Source: Marisa cornuarietis
Taxonomy: Eukaryota; Mollusca; Gastropoda; Architaenioglossa; Ampullariidae
Reading direction: 5' to 3'
DNA length: 64,000 nt
Assembly: GCA_004794655.1 (NCBI GenBank)
Contig: SMMW01000087.1
Location: forward strand, 3,150,501-3,214,500
Every line of letters begins with the position of its first letter. Positions within the stretch are counted from its first letter, which is position 1. A program made the translations under genes and the position numbers. Below, piece after piece: positions 48,701 to 60,700 of this stretch. The notes under the pieces are model-generated. The model saw only the letters and a program-made list of their open reading frames with translations, had not been told where the DNA came from and did no database searches.

Positions 48701-51700
48701 AGGACAAAAAGGACAAAAGTGCAGTGTGGATTTTGCAGTGTGTCTTTGAAATTGCTTCCATTCGTGAAGCTAGTTTAAAAGCCCTTGTGAAAACACAAAG
48801 ATATAAGAAGAGTGAGAAGCACCAAAGAGATAAAACTTACTTCTTGAGCCCTGATAAGAAAATGACTAATATAATCATGCCTCAGATTATATTTTCCTTC
48901 TTTAATTGATAAATTTGTGATAAAATGAAATATGAGTGAGCTGTAGTTAGTTTTGTATGCAAAATGTAAAAACGTCCTTGAATGGTCCTTAAAATAGTTT
49001 TTCAGCTCCTTAGAAGGTCCTTATTTCCGACCTGTATGAACCATAGACCTAGGCAGCCAGGACAATGGGAGGGAAAGGAAAAGCAGCCTTTCAGAAAATC
49101 AGAAATTAAATACTTAATAAAGGTAGGAAGACCAAGACAAAAGATTAACAGATTAACAGATGCCTTTGTTATCCCTGGCCTTGTGTCTTTGCTTCACATT
49201 AATGGTTTTGGTTATTTCATTCCACAGACCTTTTCCCATCAACAGTTGATTATTGGATTGTTCAGTATTTTTTGCTGCTGCTATTTCACAACATTCTTTC
49301 ACCATGATTTTAATAGCTTTAATTTAATGAAATGTTTGTTTTATGACTTTCATTGTGGGCAAGAGGAATATAGTTTAGTGGAGGTGACAGGGTACATGTT
49401 GGCTAGACCAATAGGTTATAGACTGAAGCTTATAAACGTGAAAGACACAACGTTCTTCTTACCTGGACAGAGTATCAAATATGTGACTGTGTGTCTTGAG
49501 AGTGTATCAAAGGGTCAAGAAAGTTAATCTTGTATCACTTCAGTTTCAGTATCTGATAGAAGTCTGAATGTTATAGAAAAGTTTTAATAGTTTTGCTTAC
49601 AGTTTGGCTTTTTGTTTTCTGTGTCTATGGTAACAAAAGTTGTGGAAATCTTGGCTCCTCAGTAATGTACTTTCAGTGCTTGGACAGATTTACCCCTGTA
49701 AGACTATATCTTGAAATTAATCCATTTTGAAAATTGCTTTCACAGTATATGAGTAGGTATGAAGTCCCGCCTAGGTTTCAGCACCATCATTCAGCATCAT
49801 CTGAGGGGAACGAGAAGCCAGTAGCAGGTAAACACAGTAGATAGTTTTGTAGATGTAAGATAGAAGCAGAAAAAATTGTTTTTATTAAACACTGGATCTT
49901 GAAGGTCATAGAAGTGGTCATAATCAGACCAAATGACTTCCTTGATATCACTATGCACCTTTTATATGTGGTGCGGTGTTTATTTGAAATTTATGGCGCT
50001 GGTAAAATCGTCTTTATATGTATGTATATGTGTGTGTGTGTGATGGTAAAATGTATGTTCTGTTATGCATGCTAATTTTCCAGCCTATAAAGCATGCTTT
50101 TTATGTTTGTGCAAGAATATCCTTAGAGTGTTTCTTCTGAGCACTTCAAAACATAAATCAGGAGCAAAACATAGCTTTATCTTGATGTCAGAAAGGAAAG
50201 TTCTTGAATGTAAAGAGGAATTTTGTGTTAAACTTCCGTCGAGGTATTAATAGAGCAGAGAAGTCAGATTAAGGGGGATTTATCAGATTTTATTTTATGT
50301 ATTTTTGATATAATTTACTGTAAACAGTGAATCTGCAGCTACTGTGAGAGGGTTTTATATAAACACCTGTCAACTTCAAAGTATTCAAACAAGCTTAATC
50401 TGTCAGTTATGTTATTAACAGCTGTAGGTATTAGTCCTTAAAATACACATTTGTCAACATATTTAAAATAATGCATGTTGTAAACTAGTTATGCCCAGAT
50501 AAATATTCATGGGGTTTCTTGTCTTGATGTTGATGGCATTTAGGTTTTAGACAACATGGCAATGTTAGTGTAGCATTTAGATCAAAGAGAGCTCTATGGC
50601 ATATGCCAGGACCTCCAGTGCAGACTTTTGATGCCAGTGCAATGTCTGCAGCTGAATCTTCAAGCCCTTCTAATGCAAAAGACACAAAAAGTTCATATTC
50701 CATTTTCCGTGGTGAGTGACATAGTTTATTAATCATTTTGCTTCCTTTTCCACAAATTCAGAAACACTGAGTTCATTACTGTTAATACTAAACTGCCTTG
50801 TGCAAACTGCTTTTTATGTTTAGACATTAGTTTGCTGTGTGATTTTCTTTTCTTTGCTTCTTGTTAGTAATTTTTTTAGGTAATTTTGAGAGAGAGAGAA
50901 TGTGTGTGTGTGGGCATGCGAGTGCATATGCATGCACTTATGTCTGTGACTGTCCACAAGCAATTTCGGGTACACATGCTTATGCATGCATGTCTACCCA
51001 AAAGGAATCTTCAGTAGCAGTAAATTTAATGCTACATCTTTTCATATGGTAACTATTTGATATATGTGCAAATCTATTCATTCTACATCTTTAAGAGAAA
51101 TTTGGCATTCTCACCTTCTCTAACCCGATTGTAAACATGTTAACATTTTATTGTGTGCAGCAGATACTGTATTTATTCGGCAAGGCCTATGTCCCCCAGA
51201 AGTATTACCAGCAAACAACATTAGAGTTTGCTGAGGGTGGAGATTTAAAACTATTTTTCTTAAATAGAATATGACAACATTTGCGAGCTTATGTGCATCA
51301 GCAGTCAATTATAAATGCAGTAGTGGTCAGATTTAATTAGTAAATAGCCTGTGTGTTAGAGCAAATGTTCCTACTTTTAGAAAAAAATAAACTTAGATGG
51401 TTTTAATGCTATAAATAGGAAGCCCATGCTTGCTCTGTATTTTGTATCAAGACTTTGCTTGTTTTCTAAAAATATATTTTAATGTTACATGACTTTATTA
51501 ATAACCATGCAGCTCACTTATGGGATTTACTTGTTATATAAGAATACATGGTGGTGAAATAAATTTTTTTTATGAGGGAAGTGAGGTGCTACTGTTTTTA
51601 AAAGATTTGCTGAAAAAGCAAGGAGTTTTTAAAGCCAAAAATTGTAAAGAAAGTTAAAATACATTGATAATACAGTATTATTTTCACTATTGGTGAAACT

Positions 51701-54700
51701 TTGTTGCAAACAAACAACATCAATGTCTTGGGTTTTTGTTGCTAATATCTGTATTTTTTAAGAGATATCTCGACAGTGAAACCTCCCCTTTTATGGATAA
51801 TCATTTGCTTAAACAAAATTCTCAATTTGTACTACATTTAGAATACATCCCATTTAAATCTTCTGGTTTTTTTTTTTATCAGACTATACGTGTATTAATT
51901 TTTTTTCATTGGACACTCAGGTAACACAATTTAAAACATCTACCATCATCATTGATGCAAAAGCTTTGGTAAGACAAAATGTTTCTAAATACTTTACTAG
52001 TATTTTTCTGTTTCAGTTGTCGCTCCAAGTCTAAAAGCAGGTGAGAACGATTGTTACATTCACAATCAGAGATTACACTGTTGATTACACTGATTATGTT
52101 CTGAATCATCTTTTTCTTTTCTTTTCTTTCTTTTCTTTTTTTTTCTTTTTTTTTTTTTGTAGTGTGACTTTAAGGTGATGAGCTTTTATTTTAAGCTGGT
52201 CTACTCAGCATACATTGTACAAGCTTTTTATAAACTGCCAAGAGTTCATATCAGTAAGATACCTTAAAAAAACACTGTGGGTGTATGAGTACAAATACTT
52301 GCATACATATCTGTGCTTAAGGGAATCATGCTTTTTCTTCAGTAGTGCAGTTTTTCATGAACAGGTCCAGAAGTGTCACAAGGTGATCTCCCAACCAGGG
52401 CAAAAGAATGGACAGTTAGAGTAAGAAACGTGTGTGAGCGTGAGTGTAAGTTTGTGAGCGAGTGAGTGAATGCAAGAGAGGGATACTGATATCTCATTAC
52501 AAGCCAAATTTCCTTTTAGAGTAACCTTAATTATTTTCACTTAATAATCAGCAGAACTGTAAAGAGTGTTAAAAATCAAAATAAAATTTCTAGTATTACT
52601 TATAGCGTTTTACCAAAGTTCCATGAAATAGACAATCCTTACAAAAGCAGAATACAGCAAGTAACAGAGAAAATCCTTGCTGTTATTGTAATAGTTATCC
52701 AGCTGTGTAATAGTGCTATTCTTAGTGCTATTCAAAATAATACCATATTATTATAGAAATTGGCAAATGTTTATAAATTCCACTAATTACTTAGCATGGA
52801 AAAATTACTTATTAGAATGGCTCATTCAGTTTCATAAGTTGCTTTGTCTGTGAATGTGGATGTTTGCATCTTGTATTTGTTTAGTGATCTGCTGCCTACT
52901 TCTATTATTTGTTAATTACAAAGCCAAAGCAGCAAATAATGTACTTGTGTTTCTTTCAGTTGTTTTTTCCTTCTGTCTTCAAATGACAGGTGTTGAAAAA
53001 TTTTCCAAATGGTTTGTGGCTTACACGGTTTGAAGTGCTGTACCAGGAGGAATATGGTGTAGCTGCTCCCAGCAACCTGTTAAAACTGTTAGAAGAATGG
53101 CCACAAATCACCATTGAGTGAGTGTCTTTTTAGTGTCTGATTAAGACAGTCTGTACACTTTCAGAAACACAAAAAATCTGGCTCAGAATGACCAAAACTG
53201 CAATGATTCTCCACTTTACTTGGCATTTTTGGTGGTTCACCTTGTTCATTAATTGAAATGCTATGATTTTCTGACGCTAGGGCTGGTTACACATGTTTTT
53301 GGACCTCAGAACTGTTTCACTGTGGACAGTTATTTAAATAATCACCCACAGTTGCGTGGACGTTTTAGCAATATTGTAAAGTGTGGTCTTCTCTTCTAAT
53401 TTAAAAACAGCTATGAACTTTCTAAAATTTATAAAACACTTTTAACATTGAGGTCACAGTTATTAGAATCAACTGAAATGGAGGGATCTACAAGCAAGCA
53501 AGATCCTATGATGATATAAAATAAAAACCAATTATTTCACTTGCTCAGACTTGAACTAGTTGATGTCATCAGAATTAGCCAAAAGCACATCTTATGTTTT
53601 GAAATAATTTGAGAGGAGTATTAATGTTCATTGATCACTGTCTCAGATTAAATTTTCCAGTTGTGAATTTTTTTTAATGTGTTACATTATGGTGGCATTT
53701 TGGCAAAAACAAAGAGTGGTCAAGTCATTTATCCTATTTCCACTTATTGAGTCATCTCTTGGTATGGTCAAGGTGGCTTGTTATTGATTCTTGTGATGAC
53801 CTGTTACGATTCTGCCGTGTTTGAGTCTCACAGTAAGATATAAAAAAAAATGTTGTACCCTATAAAGACATTGATTCCTTTTACAAGAAAAAAGTAAACT
53901 GCTACCAGTCATGCTGGATGTAATAATGTTTTTATTTTCCTCTAAATATATACTTTGTGTTTTATAGGTAGTCCAACCTGTAACTAAAATTTTTAGAACT
54001 ATTTGATTACTACTGTATTATTTCTTTTTTTTTTTTCCTGATTTGAATGATAGGAAAATCAACTGGAAGCCAAGCTATGAGTTTTTTTTATAGAAATTAT
54101 GCATGTATTTGTGCAATGTTTGAATCGTTTCAATGTTGGTGACTTGCCATGTTTCAATGTAAATAGCTAGAGTGCTTCTTGGCTTAAACGTTTTAATCTC
54201 TGTACATAAGGAGTCAGCCGCACTCAATTTTCAGAAAAAAATAATTAAGTTAAATTATTTTGAGAAGTTAAGAAATTTTCATTAGTTTCCATTGTATTAA
54301 AATATAAATATAAATGCTTATTTAAAAAGTTTCAAACATATAAACATTATCAACTACTTTTCTAGTTGATCTAAAGAAGGGTTTGGAAACATCCAGCATT
54401 TAATCTGGCCCACCAAGGTAACTGTACATTTCAGTAAATCTATAAGTTTTTATCATACCAACATAACTGTGTATTAAGTGATTAATAACAATGACATAAA
54501 TTTTGAGGGACAAGTTAAGAATGTCCATTATGGGATGGACAGGACACACGTATGGTTCTAGTTGGCTGCCCATGGCGGGTATATTGGAGAATTATGCATG
54601 TGACTTTCGCCCCAAGCTGATGGTAGACCACTTCCGGTTTAATATTGGCTGTTGATATGTGTGGCATTGTTTGAGTGCGTCGGCTCATATACTAAAAAAA

Positions 54701-57700
54701 ATGGTAGATAATTTTGTATTTCCCATGAATCATGTTATAAATATTTAAATGGCCTTTGGAGAAAAAAAGGCTCCCTGTGATATGCACGGGAAATAGGAGA
54801 GGTGCATGTACTGGTGCTTATAATATGTATAAGCAACTTGTGACATGTTGTCTTCATTTGTAAGTGTTCTTGTGTGAGCTAAAGACAGATTTTTGTTCTG
54901 AACTTGTACCTTTTACAGACAGTAAAGACTGATTGATTATTCATTGATATCTTGTTTTTATTAACACTTTACATATCCGTTTGTGAAGAAAACTGGGCGT
55001 TATGGCATATATAAATGTTTTTATAAATCTGTTATAACTATTTCAATGCATGGATGTTTACCAGGCAGATGATTGGAGATCGCTATTTGCTGCATTTAGC
55101 AAAAACCAAACCAGAACTGCAACCACAAGAGAAACCAAAACCAGTCTGGCAGGTACAAATAATTTAAAGATGTTAAGGCAAATTTTTGTCATGTAAGTAG
55201 AATGTATAGTGTCAAATTGAAACATATTTTCTACATATTTGCAAAACTAACATTTTCATCCATCATCTCACATTTTGTTTTACGTTCGTCGATAAATGTT
55301 ATTATCAATTTCAGCAAGTTGACTGGATTCCTAAAATTCGTTTTCGTGAGTGTTGTGGTGGAACAATGCACACTCATTTAGACAAATCAAACAATGATAA
55401 ATATAAAAAAAGTTTTGCAAAATTGTTTTCAATAATCTTCTATAATGCATCAGTGATCACTGTTATTTTTATGTATTTTGCAGGATTTCTTTATATCTGA
55501 TGCCAAGCTGTTGCCTGTGTAAGTGTGCTTATAGATCTTTTAAGCTCCTAGCAGACAGTGAACTTTTTAAGACTATTGAAATGGAAGTAAAACTTTTCTA
55601 TTAAGAATGGCTAAAATTTACCACAGTCGGGTCATAAGTTACAGGGGTCATAGTATGATGATGACCAGTCTGCTTTCATTCCATGAAACATGACTTCAAA
55701 CACTTATAGATAATTAAAACATTATCATAATCCCTTCTTTGGTTGTTTTTGCTTTTATAAAATCATGCTTATTATGCCATTGTGATGTTTGACTGAAGAT
55801 TTATTGGGGAATGTACTCTCCAGGTATGAGCAGTCAATCAAGACATATACCATGGTAGACAAAGACACTTTCTTAAAATGCACTATTTAGGCTATATTTT
55901 GTAAGGAAATTTTTTCAGAAAGTTGCAATAAGACACAAACCGTTTGTCACAATAATTTATTTTTATGAACATGTGACTTCTGTAATAGATTGTTAATAAA
56001 GTGTAAAAGATTGTTAATGAAGCACAATTGGCTGATGTGTGCTGGTGACGAGACAAAAACCTTAATGCCCTGGCTATATTGATTTCCTGCCTGAGTCAAA
56101 TCAACCTGGCCATGACTGTACCTCCTCAGTAAGACAACATTGTCCCAAACCAAAAGTCAAATTGATTCAGCTAAATGAATGATCAATGAGTAACACCTGA
56201 CTTATATGGTTCCCGGTCGTTTCGACTAGGGTCAGTTCGACTAAGGTCGGTTCGACTAAGCCGTTTCGTCTAATGGTCGAGTCATGAATAGGACGCATGA
56301 AATGCTATAGGGCGCATGAAATGGAAAAAAATTGAAGTGACTTAAATGTTCATAAACGATTTAAATGTATCATGTAAATAGTGCTAATTGTCGCGTTATG
56401 CAATCGGGGTCCACACGTTCCACTCTCGCATGCACGCTCTCAACCACACAGACTCAACAAACACTCAAACGCCCGATGCCGGCGACGCATCCAACCGTCC
56501 CTAAATTTAAAAATTGATGCGCACACGTGGGAACAGCAAAAAACACCGACCATTAGTCAAACTGACCCTAGTCGAATTGACCGGTTACCGCCTTATATGA
56601 ACCGAAAGTCTACATATAGATTTAATAAGTAGTGCATTTCTAAGCATTTTTTGGAGATGGGAGGGGAGTGTAGGGGTACGTCAAGGATGTCCCCTATCAC
56701 CCGTGTTGTTTAATATATTCTTGGAGAACATCATGCTTGAAGCTCTTCATGACCACCATACCTCCATTTCAATCGGTGGAAGACCAATCTGCAACCTACG
56801 CTTTGCAGATGATATAGATCTGTTAGCAGGTACAAACAAGGAACTGCAAGACCTCACCAACAGACTGACAGACAGCTCAAACGCATATGGAATGGAGACC
56901 AGCACAGAAAAGAGCAAAGTTATGATCAATGGCAACGGCAAAGCAGAGATCTATATGAACGGGGTACAGCTCGAAGAGGTAAGCAGCTTCAAGTACTTGG
57001 GAGCCACTCTCTCCAAGGACGGCAGCTCCACGCAAGATATCCGCATAAGGATCGCAACAGCAACAGCGGCAATGGCTAGGCTAGATAGGATCTGGCATAG
57101 CCACAAGATAAGGTTCACTACCAAGTACAGGCTATACAAATCCCTGGTAGTGCCGATCCTGCTCTACGGATGCGACACGTGGACTCTACTCGCCGAAACA
57201 GAAAGGAGAATCCAGGCATTCGAGCACAAGTGTCTGAGGAGGCTGCTCCGGATCTCATACAAAGAACACAAAACCAACGACTTTGTAAGAAACAAGATTG
57301 CCACACTGGTAGGACACCAGGAACCTCTACTATCAACAGTCAAGCGACGTAAGCTGGTCTTCTTTGGCCATGTAACCCGGCACGACACCTTGTCGAAGAC
57401 TATCCTTCAAGGCACCTTGGAGGGTGGCCGACGCCGCGGTGGTCAGAGAAAGAACTGGCTTACGAACGTCAAAGACTGGACTGGTCGTCCTGTACAGGAC
57501 CTGCTGACTATTGCCCAAAATAGGCAAGAGTGGCGGGCCCTATCAGCTGCCGCGTCTATCCATGTGCTCCCCCCAACGCCAGGTGCCAGGCAAGGGACGA
57601 CTGACTGACTGACTGACTGACTGACTGACTGACTGGGGAGTGTTGGTGTAGGAGTAAGCTAATGCTTTTTCAGTGCAAACTGTATCCACGTATAGGAGAT

Positions 57701-60700
57701 GACATATCTTTTGTAATGTTGGTGAAAGTAAAAGATGCAATGGTTTGATTTTATTATTGAATCTTACTGTTAGTTTAATAGACATTAAAAAAAAATAACT
57801 ACTTAAGCTTACACTAAACTCACCTTTAAGTATATGTCCAAGCTAATTATAAAGTTTTGAAGGTGATGAAGAACCTAGAGGATGAGGTTAGTGAGATTAT
57901 TTAAGACACTTTTTACACAGATAACAACACTTCAATCAAAATGTGACCATTTTTCTGGAAAAAAAATTTCTTTACCTCTTTACAGGAACTCAACCTATGT
58001 TTATGTGTCATTCTTGAGAGATCCACTGGATTTCTATGTGCAAGAAGAGAACTCTTGTGTGGATGATATCGTCACCAAACTGGGAGAGATGTGCAAGGTA
58101 AAAATATAAAACCTCTACCACTCCATATGATTGTGTCGGTGCTTGTTGTATTGTGAGCTACCTAGGATGTGTACAAGGAGTGTATCAGTGCTTGTATTTT
58201 GAGCTGTCCGGCTTATGTACATATATCTGGTTGTGAAAACGAGGAGGAACAGTAGGAAGATGTATAATGTATTTATCGGAGAAATGGCTTTTTGACATAA
58301 AAAAATCTTAAACACATGCAAGCACATGATACTCCATGTATCTGTACTGTAAATTTTGAGTATTCTGTCAGATATTTTTGTTTTAAGCAGTATCCATTCT
58401 TGACAGCTTATTACTTACCTGGGTAGCTTTAGGTTTAGGCTTGTTACCTTATTGGAAAAGGATTGGGGGGGGGGTTCCTGGTACTTTGTATGTTAAAAAC
58501 ATAATGAAATATTGTGTACTTATGTGTTTAGGAACAGGTGGTACCAGACATGTCTGTTTTGTCTCCGGGCACCTTCTGTGCAGCCTTGTACCATGAGGAC
58601 AAATGCTGGTACAGAGCTCGTGTTCAGAACATTGTCAACAGTTCTGTGAGTTCTGAACTTTTTCTTTTTAAATGTGTAAAATTATAGGAGATTTAAAATG
58701 ATGTTCTCTGTAAAGATTCCTGGTATTTGATTTGTGACTAATTTGGTGTTCCAGGAGGTGGTGGTTTTCTTTGTTGACTATGGCAATGTTGAGCTAGTAG
58801 CTCTGTCTGATATCCGCTGTTTGACAAAAGAAACTGCAGAAATACCTGCCCAGGCCATAAGCTGTAGGCTGTTTGGATTAAAACCAATTAAGGTGAGTTA
58901 TCTAAAGTGAACAGGTTATTGATTGATGATTGGGAATAAATGCCTGTGAGTTTCAGTTTATGAATACAAACAGTTTGTTGTGACTTATGTTCTTTAAGAC
59001 AACAAACATAAGAGATATTCCTAAGCTGATTGTCAAGCTCTTTTCAATCATCTGTTGCTTAGGATACTGGTTGGTCACAGCAAGCTTTGACTGCATTCTC
59101 TGAGTTTGTAAAAGACCAGAAGTTGGAGGCTACTGTCTATGGATATGAAGGTATTTGTTGGTATAATCATGGTACAGGGGACATTACTTCTCATTCATCT
59201 GCAGCTTCAGGGGTCATGTCATGAAGGTTTTAATGTTAAGAAATATATAATATTTTTAACATCAAAACTAAAAACTTTAGTAGAAGTAAATTACCTTTTA
59301 CAAGATTTGTATGTCATATAACCGTAGAACATCCATGCAGATCTAACTACTTTAGAGACCTTTATGGTGTTTAAACGATGATTAAAAAAAAAAAAGAAAG
59401 CTCTCTGTCAGTTTGTCCTGTCTGGTGCCAGAAATGTTTAACTTTGGAAATTGCAGCATCCATCCTGAATTTCCATATAAATTTGTTGCAGACATCATGA
59501 AGTATTTACATGCTACCCCAAAACAAATTAAAAAAAAGACAGTGCTGTTATTGTAACAGAAGGTCAAGAATATTTAAAGTGATTTGATCCAGCATAAGTT
59601 ACAGTAAAACAAAGACTGTCTGTTTTATCTCTATCCATGGTTTTTACCTCCAGGCAGCCAGTGTGTTGTTGAAATGTTCAAGGAAGATACTGGTGACCTG
59701 TCACTCAATCAGTACTTGTTTGAGGCAAAGCTTGCAGACACATACTTAGTGTATACAAATGCTGGTGTTTCTGATGCCAGTGAAGAAGAAGAACCAGGTA
59801 TGTTTGCTTACGCTTTACTTCTGTATGAATTTATAAAAAAAAAAATTCTTGTTTACGTACTTCCCTAACTTTCACACATTTTTATGAGCTTTGAGCGTTA
59901 TAAAGCATCTAGGTATTGGAATGGGATTTATTTACCTGGTGTTTGGTTGATGGTAATTTTTACCTATGTCTGTGGTTTAAATCAGAGTGTTTATTAGTTT
60001 TTAAGATATATTGAAATTAAAATTTATGAGAGCTTTTTGGACTTCTAATAATTACAGTGGAACTAATTAAAACTGGTGAAATGAGTTACTTCAGAAGTAA
60101 TTATAAGAGTTTAGATGTGCTCAAAGTACCCGGTCACTGGCTAGATCTGGTAATCTGTGGACATGATGGTTTTTGTTTCTTTCAAGAAATGCACACAGTT
60201 TTAAATATAAGTTTCCATTAACAGTGGAGCTTGAGTTGCCGGCTGATGACTTTGTGGAAGTGATAGTTGCCTATGTTGACTTCAATTCATGCACTGTGCG
60301 GCTGGTGGGGAAAAAATACTCTGTAAGAGCATATTACACATCAATTTTTGTAAATAAATTTTAGATTACTTCTACATAGTACTTTGCGTGAGTAAAATAT
60401 GTTGACTTCTCTTTAAATTTTATCAACAAAAAAAGTATAAGCAGTACTATAATGTCATTGACTTTGTCTGATTCTTTATTTGTGAAATTTTCCATTCTTC
60501 TTTTACCATGTTCTTGATTAATTGAAAACAAGTTTATCGTGATCCAGTTCCTTATATCTTCCACAAGTACAGAATGATTTTTTTTCCCTAACATTTGCAA
60601 ATTAGGTCTGTACTCATTTAGGTCTGTACACATTTTGTACCTCTAGGAGAGACTGGAGGAATTTGAGGATAACCTTGCCACGCTGTATAAAAGTGCAGCC

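Noticed and set aside
48982..49527. 181-codon forward open frame in TDRD7-like intron 4
   Set aside because: It has no family resemblance, no splice support and AT-driven composition, and it is not needed for the surrounding gene.
55315..55345. Exon-like stretch in the TDRD7-like gene (tttcag ... gtgagt) encoding QVDWIPKIRF
   Set aside because: Including it would shift the next exon (55484-55518) into a frame with an early stop, while direct joining of 55152 to 55484 keeps the phase. It looks like a cryptic exon.
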